From Sphingomonadales bacterium 39-57-19 (GTDB lineage Bacteria > Pseudomonadota > Alphaproteobacteria > Sphingomonadales > Sphingomonadaceae): 64,000 nt of DNA. A program made the translations under genes and the position numbers. The stretch spans positions 434,001 through 498,000 of the forward strand of contig NCJG01000001.1 in assembly GCA_002282385.1 (NCBI GenBank), read 5' to 3'. A model generated the notes under the pieces. That model did no database searches. It saw only the letters and a list, made by a program, of their open reading frames with translations, and was not told the DNA's origin. This document shows, one piece after another, positions 47,385 through 57,235 of the stretch (position 1 is the stretch's first letter; each line of letters begins with the position of its first letter).

Positions 47385-48446
47385 CTACTTACTGGCTGCG
47401 CCTGTCTTCAGGTCTTCATGTTCCACCGATATGCGGAACTTGATGCGTTTGGCCTGTGGTTTGCCTTCACTATCCAGAAACGGAGCGACATCAAGGTTTC
47501 CGCTACCCGAGCAGACGAGATCCAAGAAGTTCTTATCAGGGATTTGAGCAAAGAGCGCGCCTTCGCTCTGCGTTTCACAAAGCGTACGCTTACCAGTCGC
47601 GTCAATTTCCAATGTTAGGCCAATGGAGCCGGGCTTTGAAAAGGGATTTATACGCGTGCGCGGAGGGTTCATAGATACAGCGGCAGCGCTTTTCGGAAGA
47701 CGCCAAGATAAGGTGTGTGCGCTCTTTCCGGAAGATGGCACTCCATTGGCATCCAACGCAGGCTCAAAACTCCACTCGCGCGCAAGTGCACATGCCTGTT
47801 GGTCCAGTTCGGGAGAATTGCTGCTGACGGTGATCGAGCATCCTAAAATCTTTCCAGCGCTGTCGACATTGAGCATAAGCGTTGTCTGGCCCTGTTTCCC
47901 TTCAGCTAAAGCCGCAGCAGGGTATTTGTCGGCTGGTATTCTTAGCTGCGCTGTATTTGAAGGCTTTGGCGGACGCGGAAGACTTTCGGCGATCCTAGGC
48001 ATTGATGCCATGGTCAAAACTTCCGGTATTTGCCAGCGAACGCGGTTCGAATAGCTGCCGGTGGTTGCAACGCCTTTTTTATCCTTTCCCGGATAAAATT
48101 GCGCGCGCGCCATAACATTATCGCAGGTTACCTTATCAAGGTCAGCATGTCCGCTACTGGTGGTGATCGCACATTTGGTTACACGCCCATCGACAGACAC
48201 ATCTACTGTAAATGCAGTTATCCCTTCACGGAATTCGCGCAGCGCGAGGGCCGGATAATCACCCGTGTTTGCCCAAGTGCCGGGATTGTTTTTGGGTATT
48301 GGCGATCTTTCGCGTTCCTTTTCGGGTGCAGGTGTAGAAACAGAGCGGACCGAAGGGACCATGATAACCGGCGGAGGCGGCGCAGGTTTTTCGGCGTTTG
48401 TTTCGGCCACAATTGATGCTAGCGCCATCACCGAATAAAAAAGCAT
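47385..48446 (-). CDS. Exported protein with two TonB C-terminal-like domains
   Basis: A 353-residue protein. Residues 1-18 look like a signal peptide (MLFYSVMALASIVAETNA), a Pro-rich segment follows, then two TonB_C-type repeats: one around residues 62-150 (NTGDYPALALREFREGITAF ... YSNRVRWQIPE), a second around 180-270 (IPADKYPAAALAEGKQGQTT ... LSWRLPKS), and a third unrelated-looking tail. TonB itself has one such domain and a membrane anchor; here two are exported with no inner-membrane anchor beyond the signal. ATG 48446 is chosen over 48482. A hairpin GCGCAGCC/GGCTGCGC (47378-47401) overlaps the stop. Role unknown. Confidence 0.7.
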   Translation of the reverse strand: MLFYSVMALASIVAETNAEKPAPPPPVIMVPSVRSVSTPAPEKERERSPIPKNNPGTWANTGDYPALALREFREGITAFTVDVSVDGRVTKCAITTSSGHADLDKVTCDNVMARAQFYPGKDKKGVATTGSYSNRVRWQIPEVLTMASMPRIAESLPRPPKPSNTAQLRIPADKYPAAALAEGKQGQTTLMLNVDSAGKILGCSITVSSNSPELDQQACALAREWSFEPALDANGVPSSGKSAHTLSWRLPKSAAAVSMNPPRTRINPFSKPGSIGLTLEIDATGKRTLCETQSEGALFAQIPDKNFLDLVCSGSGNLDVAPFLDSEGKPQAKRIKFRISVEHEDLKTGAASK

Positions 48447-48494
48447 GTCTTTGTTCTCCCTGATCTGACGGGGGTTTAGCAAAAGGTTTCTTAA

Positions 48495-49718
48495 GTGTTA
48501 GTAAAATCACCGCTCGCAAAACCATTTCCCATCATGCCCGAAATCGCGGGTGCAACGCCCCGTGTGGCGCGTGCTGGGTATAAGGATTGGGGTCGCTGCG
48601 ACTTAAGCTATATCGCGCTGGACGAAGGCACAACGGTCGCTGGCGTCACAACACAAAATATATGCTGCTCTGCCGAGGTCGACCTTTGTCGCGCGAATTT
48701 GGCGCATGGCCGCGCGCGCGCTTTGGTGGTGAATGCCGGGAACAGCAACGCCTTTACGGGCCAGCGCGGTAAGGACGCAGTTGATGCAATTACCACGCAA
48801 GTTGCAGGTCATCTGAACTGCGATGCATCGGAAATTTTTGTCTCGTCCACGGGTGTTATTGGCGTTCCCCTGCCCATCGACAAAGCGCAGTCTGGATTGC
48901 GCGCAGTCTTTGATGCGGCACCGTGCAGTTGGGAAGACGTGACGCACACGATCGGCACCACCGACACCTTTGCCAAAGGCGCAACCGCAAGCGCCATGGT
49001 CGATGGCCGCAAAGTCCAAATCGTGGGCATCATAAAGGGTTCAGGCATGATTGCGCCCGACATGGCGACCATGCTTGGGTATATTTTCACCGACGCCGCT
49101 GTCGACGCCGCTTTTCTGCAGCAGATGTTATCGGCTTCCAACAAAACCAGTTTCAGCTGTATCACCGTCGATAGCGACACATCGACCAGCGATACCGTGT
49201 TGGCATTTGCAACCGGCAAAGCAGGCAATAAGCCACTGACTTCATATGACGACGCTGGCGCGGACGCGTTTGCTGCGGCGCTGAATGACATCTGCCGTCA
49301 ACTCGCGCATCTCGTTGTCCGCGATGGCGAAGGCGCGCAGAAGTTTATTGAAATCAACGTGTCCGGCGCTGCGAACGATGACAGCGCGCGGCGGATCGGC
49401 TTGGCCATTGCCAACTCGCCCTTGGTGAAAACCGCGATTGCAGGTGAAGATGCCAATTGGGGCCGCGTCGTTATGGCCGTTGGCAAAGCGGGAGAGCCTG
49501 CAAACCGCGACAGCCTATCGATCAGCTTCGGGGCAACGCAAGTGGCGCGCAATGGCCTGGCGGTCGCCGGATATGATGAAGCGCCCGTGGCGCAACATCT
49601 TAAGCAAAATGAAATCCAAATCGGCGTTGATCTTGGTATCGGGGCCGGGCGTGCAACGGTCTGGACCTGCGACCTAACCCACGGCTACATCAGCATCAAC
49701 GCCGATTATCGAAGTTAA
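48495..49718 (+). CDS. argJ: Bifunctional ornithine acetyltransferase / N-acetylglutamate synthase
   Basis: ArgJ transfers the acetyl group from N-acetylornithine to glutamate in arginine synthesis. The 407-residue protein cleaves itself before a Thr inside the KGSGMIAPDMATMLGYIFTD motif (here around residue 190), giving alpha and beta chains. Other motifs: VNAGNSNAFTGQRGKDAVDA, VSSTGVIGVPLP, and EDANWGRVVMAVGKAG. GTG start at 48495 is preceded by AAAAGG. Convergent with trxA, overlapping four bases. Carbamoyl-phosphate genes carAB, also feeding arginine, are at 17.7-22.3 kb. Confidence 0.95.
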   Translation: MLVKSPLAKPFPIMPEIAGATPRVARAGYKDWGRCDLSYIALDEGTTVAGVTTQNICCSAEVDLCRANLAHGRARALVVNAGNSNAFTGQRGKDAVDAITTQVAGHLNCDASEIFVSSTGVIGVPLPIDKAQSGLRAVFDAAPCSWEDVTHTIGTTDTFAKGATASAMVDGRKVQIVGIIKGSGMIAPDMATMLGYIFTDAAVDAAFLQQMLSASNKTSFSCITVDSDTSTSDTVLAFATGKAGNKPLTSYDDAGADAFAAALNDICRQLAHLVVRDGEGAQKFIEINVSGAANDDSARRIGLAIANSPLVKTAIAGEDANWGRVVMAVGKAGEPANRDSLSISFGATQVARNGLAVAGYDEAPVAQHLKQNEIQIGVDLGIGAGRATVWTCDLTHGYISINADYRS

Positions 49719-50035
49719 AGCGCGGCTTCCAACCAGCTTTTCAGCTGAGCCTTTGGCGCAGCGCCGACTTTCGTGTCCGCAATTTCGCCGCCTTTAAACA
49801 GGATCATCGTCGGGATGCCGCGCACGCCATATTTTGCCGGCGTATCGGGATGATCGTCGATGTTCAGTTTCACGATTTCGACCTGCCCAGCCAGCTCTTC
49901 GCTGATTTCTTCAAGGCTTGGGCCAATCATTTTGCATGGACCACACCATTCGGCCCAAAAATCGACCAATACGGGTTTGCCCGATGCCAGTACTTCTGAT
50001 GCGAAATCATTATCGCCTACGGATTTGGTAGCCAT
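49715..50035 (-). CDS. trxA: Thioredoxin
   Basis: A 106-residue thioredoxin with the redox active site WCGPC in VLVDFWAEWCGPCKMIGPS and the cis-proline loop VRGIPTMILFKGG. Start ATG at 50035 has AAGGAG about seven bases before it; the longer frame to 50086 is not used. It is convergent with argJ and downstream of addA, an arrangement (addBA-trxA) conserved in alphaproteobacteria. Confidence 0.97.
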   Translation of the reverse strand: MATKSVGDNDFASEVLASGKPVLVDFWAEWCGPCKMIGPSLEEISEELAGQVEIVKLNIDDHPDTPAKYGVRGIPTMILFKGGEIADTKVGAAPKAQLKSWLEAAL

Positions 50036-50116
50036 GTTTATCTCCTTTGTTGCCACCCATGTATGCCCACAGCCAAATGCTGACAAGGACCAAGGCAGAT
50101 AGTTTTTGTTCTGCCA

Positions 50117-53100
50117 TCAAGAGGCAGGATAATAAGGCGCCAATATCTCGTCCGAAAGCGTTATAAACCGGGGTGCGTGCGTAAACAGCAAAGCGACCTC
50201 AATCTTGCAATCCGGGAAAATCGTCTGCAGCGCCGCGCGATAATGCGCCATTTGGCGTAAATGGGGAACGGGGACGCCATGTGCATCGCGGGGGATGCTT
50301 CGGCCCGTTTTGAAATCGACCGCGCGCACCATTCCGGGCTCGACGAGCAGCCGGTCAATACGGCCATTGATCACTGTTTCGCCCACAACAGCCACAAGCG
50401 GAACCTCAGCGCGTGCCAGCGGACCGAATAACGGCGCACAGACCGGATCGCTGATGACTCCGTTCACTTCGGCCAACAATTGGGCCATGTCGATATCGTC
50501 ATTTCGTGCCTGCACTGCTAACCATTGCGCCGCAGTTTTGAGAGAATCGCTATCCGTGATGCGTTCAAACAAAGCGTGGATCAGCTTCCCACGGTTGGCG
50601 GCTTTGCGCATCGCTGCGTTAGCAGGGGCATCGCCATAATCGTCATCGTCAAGCCGCGATGGCACCAAAGGACGCGGTGGGCGCTGCTCAATTGGCGCAG
50701 GCGCGAATAGCCATTCGGGGCTGGCTGGCCGAGGTACGGTCGTCGACTGCTTTTTGGCAGAAGTCACCGGCGCTACCATCGACGCGCCTTCCGCGCCCAC
50801 ATGGCGCATCACCCTGCCCCAGCGCGGGTCTTCCTCCCAGCTGCAGCCGAGCGCCGTCATGCCTTTTTCAATCGCGGCGCACCAGCTTTCGGCAGGTGCC
50901 TCGCCCTTGCGGCTAATGCCCAACGACCCCGCCATAATCAGCCGCTCCTCCGCGCGCGTGATGGCCACATATAGTAACCGCTTATGCTCCTGCAGTTCGC
51001 GGGTTTTCTGCATCTCGACGATGTCTTGCAAGCGGCCTGACTGCTCGCTTTTGCGAATGGGCAGCAACGGCGTGCGTTGCCCCTCATCCATCAACAGTTC
51101 AACCGACTGATCGGGCTTTTTGGTGGGATCAGACGTAATATCCGCCAAAATGACCACGGGCGCTTGCAAGCCTTTGGCACCATGGACGGTCATGACGCGG
51201 ACTTCCTTGGTACTGTTGTCGCTTTCGCGTTTGATTTCAATTTCGCCGCGGTCAAACCACGCCATGAACTTTTGCAGACCACCGCCATGCTGTTGTTCGA
51301 ACTGAAGCGCCGAATTCAACATCTCCTCAATAGGCACCAAAACCTCGCGTCCCAAACGCGCGGTAAATTTGCGCCGGGCGCCAATGGGTCCGGACAAAAT
51401 TTGTTCGAGGAAATGATACACGGTCGTGAAATCAGCCGCAGCCAGGATATCGCGCAATGGCGCAAGATCGTCCGCAAGTTCGGGCTTCACACGGATATGC
51501 TGCCACAGGCTGCCTTCGCGATCCCCGACATAGCCATGCACCAGCAACTGTTCCTGCGTCCATCCGATGATGGGCGAGACCAGCAAGCATGCAAGGCTGA
51601 GGTCATCATTCGGCTGGAGCACAAATTTGATTGCCGCCAGCAGATCTTGCACCACCAATGGCTGCAAAAGCTTCAGCCTGTCGATGCCCGCGACCGCAAC
51701 GTTGCGTTCATGCAATTGCGCAACCAGCAGCGATGCCAAGTCACCGCGGCTGCGCAGCAGGAACATGATATCACCCGGCTCCAAATGACGCCCCTGGCTT
51801 TCCAGCCAAGGTTTCTCGTCGATGAGGGCTTTCGCATGATCGGCCAATCGTTCGGCCAGCGCGCGCTTTTCGTCGCTGAACCAGTCTTCTTCCTCATCCG
51901 ACGCATCGCTATCGTCCGCTGCGTTCGGCTTTGCGGATATGGGCTGCAAAAGCTCAACCATGCCAAAATGCGGCTTTTCGCTGTAATGCGGGTCAATGAT
52001 ATCGTTGATGCCAAAATCCGCAGGACCAGACCCATCGATCACGGCGTTTACAAAATCGAGTATCGGCGCGGTGGAACGGAAACTGCGCGACAAGGTGAGC
52101 CGTTTCAATTCGCTTCCGGCGGCATCAATGCGTTCGGCAAAATAGCGGCCCGCTTCCTCATATCGTTCGGGCGCGGTCCCCTGAAATCCGTATATCGCTT
52201 GTTTGAAATCACCGACGGAAAACAGCGTGCGGTTCTTTTCCGGATTGGCACCCATGCCGCTGTAAAAATCGTCGCTCAGCGCACTGATGATATCCCATTG
52301 CGCTTTGTTGGTATCTTGCGCCTCATCCACCAAGATATGGTCGATCTGCTTGTCGAGCTTAAACCGCACCCATTGCGCCATTTGGCCATGCTGCAAAAGT
52401 TCGGCGGTGCGCCGGATCATATCGTCAAAATCAACTGCGCCGATGGCATGTTTGGCGCGGCTATATTGCGCCGCAAATTCCTTGCCGATGCATAATGCGC
52501 GCGCCAGCCTATCGGCATATTGCGCACGTGTCACTTCGCCCAATAATTGCTCTGTCCAGTTGAACATTTCGAGCGCGTGTTCGGCATAGACCTCCGTTGT
52601 CGGGGTATGTCCGCTCGTCGAAATCTGGGGATCACCCTTGGCCGTTGACCAACAACGATGCAGATCGGTCAAGAGCGCAGCGCGCTCGGTCGGCGTGCGC
52701 GATAGCCAATCCTGAAGGACTGCCGCACGCTTGCCCCCGCGGCTATCTGCCTTGTTTTTGCCCCACAAAAGGTTGGCATCAATGACCGCCTGCAATGTCG
52801 CGCGTGGAATGTGCGCGTCGGCAAAGGCGTCTTCCAACATATCCTCAACACGGCCGTCGAAATGAACGCCTGCCAGTCGCCGTGCCCAGACCACCGCGCC
52901 GGCATCATTGGGAATCATGGTCATGAGATCGGGCGATGCCGCCGCCCTATGCAGGAACCGCAGCGTAGCGTCCTCGCCCATATTGAGGGAAAGTTCCTGC
53001 AGGTCGTTGACCATTTTCGTGTCGCCGCGCGCTTCGGCTTCCAGCACTAGATTGACCAAGGCTTCGCGCAACAATTCTTGCTGCTCGCGTCCTTCAATCG

Positions 53101-53551
53101 GTTTGAATCCCGGAACCAATCCGGCTTCTTCGGGGAAGCTACCCAGCAACGACTGGCAGAAACTATGGATGGTCAGTATTTGTAAGCCGCCGCCGGGCGC
53201 GTCCAACACCTTTGCAAAAAGCTGGCGTGCGCGTTTTCGGGCATCTGGTCCCGCGTTCGCGCCAATGGCTTCAAGGTCATGAAACAGCGCTCCATCTTCG
53301 CGCTGCACCCAAGACGCCAAAAGCTCATTAATTCGGTCCGCCATTTCGGACGCGCCAGCCTTGGTAAAGGTGATGCACAATAGATTTTCAGGTTCGACAT
53401 CGCTTTCCAACAGCAACCGGATCACACGCGCGGTCAAAACCTGCGTTTTGCCCGTTCCTGCAGATGCACTAAGCCAGATGTTATCACCGGGGATGACGGC
53501 GCTGCGCTGCGCCGGAATGAGTGGTTTCAGCGTCGGGGATTTAGCGGTCAT
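50117..53551 (-). CDS. addA: Double-strand-break repair helicase AddA
   Basis: AddA is the UvrD-like helicase/nuclease subunit of AddAB, the alphaproteobacterial counterpart of RecBCD. The 1144 residues include Walker A WLSASAGTGKTQVLTARVIR, motif II LVDEAQDTNKAQWDIISAL, SVGDFKQAIYGFQGTAPERY, VRVMTVHGAKGLQAPVVILA, KRLLYVAITRAEERLIMAGS, and a C-terminal PD-(D/E)XK nuclease (VINGRIDRLLVEP ... AVDFKTGR). ATG 53551 overlaps the addB stop by four bases (ATGA). Confidence 0.97.
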   Translation of the reverse strand: MTAKSPTLKPLIPAQRSAVIPGDNIWLSASAGTGKTQVLTARVIRLLLESDVEPENLLCITFTKAGASEMADRINELLASWVQREDGALFHDLEAIGANAGPDARKRARQLFAKVLDAPGGGLQILTIHSFCQSLLGSFPEEAGLVPGFKPIEGREQQELLREALVNLVLEAEARGDTKMVNDLQELSLNMGEDATLRFLHRAAASPDLMTMIPNDAGAVVWARRLAGVHFDGRVEDMLEDAFADAHIPRATLQAVIDANLLWGKNKADSRGGKRAAVLQDWLSRTPTERAALLTDLHRCWSTAKGDPQISTSGHTPTTEVYAEHALEMFNWTEQLLGEVTRAQYADRLARALCIGKEFAAQYSRAKHAIGAVDFDDMIRRTAELLQHGQMAQWVRFKLDKQIDHILVDEAQDTNKAQWDIISALSDDFYSGMGANPEKNRTLFSVGDFKQAIYGFQGTAPERYEEAGRYFAERIDAAGSELKRLTLSRSFRSTAPILDFVNAVIDGSGPADFGINDIIDPHYSEKPHFGMVELLQPISAKPNAADDSDASDEEEDWFSDEKRALAERLADHAKALIDEKPWLESQGRHLEPGDIMFLLRSRGDLASLLVAQLHERNVAVAGIDRLKLLQPLVVQDLLAAIKFVLQPNDDLSLACLLVSPIIGWTQEQLLVHGYVGDREGSLWQHIRVKPELADDLAPLRDILAAADFTTVYHFLEQILSGPIGARRKFTARLGREVLVPIEEMLNSALQFEQQHGGGLQKFMAWFDRGEIEIKRESDNSTKEVRVMTVHGAKGLQAPVVILADITSDPTKKPDQSVELLMDEGQRTPLLPIRKSEQSGRLQDIVEMQKTRELQEHKRLLYVAITRAEERLIMAGSLGISRKGEAPAESWCAAIEKGMTALGCSWEEDPRWGRVMRHVGAEGASMVAPVTSAKKQSTTVPRPASPEWLFAPAPIEQRPPRPLVPSRLDDDDYGDAPANAAMRKAANRGKLIHALFERITDSDSLKTAAQWLAVQARNDDIDMAQLLAEVNGVISDPVCAPLFGPLARAEVPLVAVVGETVINGRIDRLLVEPGMVRAVDFKTGRSIPRDAHGVPVPHLRQMAHYRAALQTIFPDCKIEVALLFTHAPRFITLSDEILAPYYPAS

Positions 53552-56520
53552 GGCTGTTCCTCCGAAATCGACTGCCGGCCATTCCATTCCTGCAACCGCA
53601 TCAATTGGTCATAATCACCATAATGCGCAAATTCGGGATGTAGCTTTGCAGTGAAGGGCGCGTCGCCCAAAATCCACTGCGCGATAGCCTCTTCTGCTTG
53701 CGCGACGGCAAAGGCCACAAACTCGGTGCTTAGAGGCTTTTTATCGTTGGTCCGCGTGGTCGTCGGGACTGCGATATGTCCAAACTTGTCTTTGTTTTTC
53801 GCCAAGCTCCAATATTCAAATTTGGTCGCGTGGCCCGCCACACCTTTGATCGCCATCTGCTCGGCCATATAGCCGATGAGGCCAAGCTGAAGCGCAAAGC
53901 CCGCATTCACTTGCTTGGTCGAGGGTGGCATGCCGGTTTTGTAGTCAACGATCACCAGACTTCCGTCCGCAAGTCTATCGATCCGGTCAACCCGTCCGTT
54001 CACGGTTATGCCCATGATGTCGACCTTGCCGGGTTGTTCGGCCACCGCGACAACGCGGCCATGGTCATGCATTTGCTTTTTGGTTTCTTCGGCCACCCAG
54101 CGCAGGCCAGCGGCAATGCGTGGTTGCCACAATGCACGTAACAACGGGTCCGTTGCCTCTTGTGCCAGCAACTCATCCACACGCTTCACGAGCTTATCGA
54201 CGGCACAATTGTCTTGTTTGAACCACTGTTCCAACAAATCATGCACCAACGATCCGCGCCACGCGAAGCTAGGTTCGGCATCGACCTTTTCCAGCACACG
54301 AAGGCCAAGAATGCGTTTTGCGTAAAATGAATAGGGATCGGACTTTAGCTGGTCAAAATCAGTGACAGACAGGCTAACCAACCGCTGCGGCGCCGAAGGG
54401 CGCGGCAATGGGCGGCTTTCAAAGGGCACCTTATCAGCAGGTTCATCCAGCTGCGCTGCCAGCGCAAGCGACTGTTGGTCCTGCTCCAGCTCGTCCGCCG
54501 TCAGCGCCTTTATCCGCAGCAAAAAGCGCGACGCAACGGTTGGCCCGCCGCGATCACGCCGTGCGCGCGTTAATAGCACTTCGCGACCGCCCAATGCGGT
54601 CGCAAGATCATGCGCCGACAGGCCGATATTCCGGTCCAATGTCGGCAGTTTCAAATGCCGCCGGATGGCGGGCGCGAGCCAAGGGTCAGGCTGGGCTATT
54701 TGCGGCCATGTGCCCTCATTCAACCCTGAACAGATGATAAGGTCCGCCTGCTGCAATCGTGCTTCCAACAGACCGTAAATGGCGACACGCGGATGCCCGC
54801 CATATGGCGGACGCACGACAGCGCAGGAGAATATTTCGTTAAACGTCGCCGCCAACCCTGTGGCATCGATACGGCCAAGCGTCGAAAGGTCGCCGCCGCT
54901 TACTTCTTCCCACATCCGTCCAAGTTCGCGGCCACTTGCCCCGCGCCACACAGCGCCATCGGTCAAGTTCGTCGCAACATCGCGCAGTGCGTCGATGATG
55001 AAACTGAACGGTTGCCCATCGACATTTTCGAGCGGCGCAAGAATTTGGACAAAGCCCTGCCACCATTCAACCAGCTCTGGCTTCACTTTGCGGGCATTTT
55101 CCAACCGCCGCATGATGGCACCCAGCCCGACGCCGTTGGCGGTTCCCCGCAATTCGAGATCTAACAGCCGCACCTTATCGAGCCAATCGAGCCTGTCGGG
55201 ACCTGCAAACACCAGCGGGTGCTTGGCAATCGCCAATACCGATGTTCCGGAAAACCGCCCCGAAATCGCGTCAACCAACGCGAGCGCCAGCGAACCATTT
55301 GCCGTTTGCAAAAGCGGTATACCCGCGCTGTCGTCGACATATATGTCCCAACGACGCAACTGCGCCGCAACGCGGACCGCGAGCTCCCGGTCAGGCGTGA
55401 TCAGTGCGATCCGCTTTTCAGCTTGTTCCAATTCGCCGCGAATGCGCACCGCAATGGCCTTTGCTTCCAGCGCGCTATCATCGGCCTCAAACCATTGCGT
55501 ATGTGATAAAGCCTTGCGCGATGGTGCGAGTTCTTGCCAGCCCACGCTATGTTCAGGCAGGCAGAAAATTTCCGAAATGGTGTCGGCCACGCGTTCAACA
55601 CGTGCAGTTGGCAAGATATCGACTTCGCTTCGGTCGATACCCATGAGGTCGAGCAAATGTTTCAGCTGGAATTGGGGATGCACCTCAAAATTCCGGCGAC
55701 GCGTTGGCACATTATCGTGTTCAGCTGCGGCAGACAGACTGTCCCAGCGGTCCTTAGCCAAGTCGAGATCAACACCGGGAAGAATAACCTGTCCATTTGG
55801 GATAAGCGCAACACGGCGCAGCAGTTTTGCGACCGCCTTGGCCGATGTGGTAATGCCAACCGCAACGATCGGCATGTCAAAACTGCTTTCAGCCAGACGG
55901 CGCTCCAACCCGGCCAAAAGCTTGTTTCGGCGTTCGGCAGGGCCCATCAATTCTCGCGCAGCAAGTTCGGCGCGGTAGGCGGGCAAGATCGTCAAAAGCT
56001 GACCATAAGCACGTTGCCAATGCCCCGCGAGATCAGCCTCGATTGCGATGTCTGACAACGCATCGAAGTCGACCAAATCGACCTCAAGCTCATCAATCAG
56101 CTCGGCCAGTTTGCGCGCCAAACGCAGCGCTTCAGCGGACGACAAAAACGTACCCTGCGGCCGATGTTCCTGCGCCAAGCGTGCCAACAGCATCAGCCGG
56201 TCAAACGATCCAATAACGGGCCAAATAATGTCTTCCGAGGAAATGGGATCCAGCAAAGGTCCCAATGCCTCATCGAGTTGCATATCGCCCACCGCCACCA
56301 TGCGCGGCAAAAGCAAACCCGGTGCGGCCTGCCGGACGAACGCCTCCGTCATGGCCTTGATGGCGCGGTTATTGGGTAACAGCAATATTGTGTTGCTAAC
56401 CGTGAGCGGGTCCTGCCCCGATGTCTGCAATATCCACTGCGCAGTTACGTCGCACAAGTCGTTCCCGAGCGGAACGTTAAAAACGCGCACGCGCTGCGCC
56501 GTGGCGTTAACAGGCGCCAT
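53548..56520 (-). CDS. addB: Double-strand-break repair protein AddB
   Basis: AddB is the second subunit of the AddAB helicase-nuclease, recognising Chi-like sequences. The 990 residues are typical for alphaproteobacterial AddB: an inactive helicase core (NTILLLPNNRAIKAMTEAFV, ICSGLNEGTWPQIAQPDPWL) and a C-terminal nuclease with VNGRVDRIDRLADGSLVIVD and YKTG. The usual four-cysteine iron-sulfur cluster of bacillar AddB is not obvious, as in other alphaproteobacteria. Start ATG 56520 overlaps the murU stop by 14 bases. Confidence 0.95.
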   Translation of the reverse strand: MAPVNATAQRVRVFNVPLGNDLCDVTAQWILQTSGQDPLTVSNTILLLPNNRAIKAMTEAFVRQAAPGLLLPRMVAVGDMQLDEALGPLLDPISSEDIIWPVIGSFDRLMLLARLAQEHRPQGTFLSSAEALRLARKLAELIDELEVDLVDFDALSDIAIEADLAGHWQRAYGQLLTILPAYRAELAARELMGPAERRNKLLAGLERRLAESSFDMPIVAVGITTSAKAVAKLLRRVALIPNGQVILPGVDLDLAKDRWDSLSAAAEHDNVPTRRRNFEVHPQFQLKHLLDLMGIDRSEVDILPTARVERVADTISEIFCLPEHSVGWQELAPSRKALSHTQWFEADDSALEAKAIAVRIRGELEQAEKRIALITPDRELAVRVAAQLRRWDIYVDDSAGIPLLQTANGSLALALVDAISGRFSGTSVLAIAKHPLVFAGPDRLDWLDKVRLLDLELRGTANGVGLGAIMRRLENARKVKPELVEWWQGFVQILAPLENVDGQPFSFIIDALRDVATNLTDGAVWRGASGRELGRMWEEVSGGDLSTLGRIDATGLAATFNEIFSCAVVRPPYGGHPRVAIYGLLEARLQQADLIICSGLNEGTWPQIAQPDPWLAPAIRRHLKLPTLDRNIGLSAHDLATALGGREVLLTRARRDRGGPTVASRFLLRIKALTADELEQDQQSLALAAQLDEPADKVPFESRPLPRPSAPQRLVSLSVTDFDQLKSDPYSFYAKRILGLRVLEKVDAEPSFAWRGSLVHDLLEQWFKQDNCAVDKLVKRVDELLAQEATDPLLRALWQPRIAAGLRWVAEETKKQMHDHGRVVAVAEQPGKVDIMGITVNGRVDRIDRLADGSLVIVDYKTGMPPSTKQVNAGFALQLGLIGYMAEQMAIKGVAGHATKFEYWSLAKNKDKFGHIAVPTTTRTNDKKPLSTEFVAFAVAQAEEAIAQWILGDAPFTAKLHPEFAHYGDYDQLMRLQEWNGRQSISEEQP

Positions 56521-57235
56521 GCAGGCCCAGACGTTCTTGCGTGGCGGCAATTGCCGCGGGATAGCCTACATCAAACCACATTCCTTCGTGCACCAACCCC
56601 ATGCACCGGCCCTCTGCAATGGCACGATCCCAAAAGACGTTGGTCGAAAAAACGTCGGACGGTGGGTCAACAATCAGCTTTTTGGAAAGCAACTGAATAC
56701 CTGTCCAGACATAAGGCGCAGGCGCGTCACCCACGCGACGCGACAGCCGGCCATCTGCGTCCATGTTAAAGTCACCAATGCCCTGACTGTTATATGCCGT
56801 CGCCAATGGCACCAGCAACATCAGCACATCCATGCGTGCAGCATCCCATTGCGCCATCAGGCGCGAGATCGCATTCTCCCCGTCGTTGGTCCACCAATTG
56901 TCCGCATTCACGCAGATGAATGGATCGTCCAAAATCATCGGCAATGCCTGAACCAGCCCGCCGCCTGTCTCGCGCAGCAAATCGCGCTCGTCGGATATCG
57001 ACACGTCAAAATCCGTCGCATGGGCGGCAAGATGCGCTTCAACCTGGTCGGCGCGATAATGTGCGTTCACGACAATCTTGCCAACGCCTGCATCACGCAA
57101 ATGATCCAATACATGATCCAGCAAGGCAACGCCGCCAACCTCAACCAATGGCTTCGGGCGGTCAGCGGTGAGCGGCATCATCCGCGTCCCCTTGCCCGCC
57201 GCCATGATCATTGCGGTGTTCACATGCTTAACCAT
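56507..57235 (-). CDS. murU: N-acetylmuramate-1-phosphate uridylyltransferase MurU-like
   Basis: A 242-residue sugar-phosphate nucleotidyltransferase that would convert MurNAc-1-phosphate to UDP-MurNAc, skipping de novo fosfomycin-sensitive MurA/MurB. The NTP-binding motif is AMIMAAGKGTRMMPLTADRP with KPLVEVGG; the metal Asp lies in FICVNADNWW. Its upstream partner, the sugar kinase gene amgK, overlaps by eight bases. Cell-wall recycling assignment is based on the characterised Pseudomonas AmgK/MurU pair and on this adjacency; sugar-1-phosphate specificity cannot be read. Confidence 0.87.
   Translation of the reverse strand: MVKHVNTAMIMAAGKGTRMMPLTADRPKPLVEVGGVALLDHVLDHLRDAGVGKIVVNAHYRADQVEAHLAAHATDFDVSISDERDLLRETGGGLVQALPMILDDPFICVNADNWWTNDGENAISRLMAQWDAARMDVLMLLVPLATAYNSQGIGDFNMDADGRLSRRVGDAPAPYVWTGIQLLSKKLIVDPPSDVFSTNVFWDRAIAEGRCMGLVHEGMWFDVGYPAAIAATQERLGLHGAC

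Noticed and set aside
51077..52495. Long plus-strand reading frame (472 codons) opposite addA
   Set aside because: Antisense shadow of a conserved repair gene whose motifs are intact on the other strand.
54779..55978. Ser/Arg-rich plus-strand frame opposite addB
   Set aside because: Composition is typical of antisense to GC-rich coding DNA; no family match and no own promoter.
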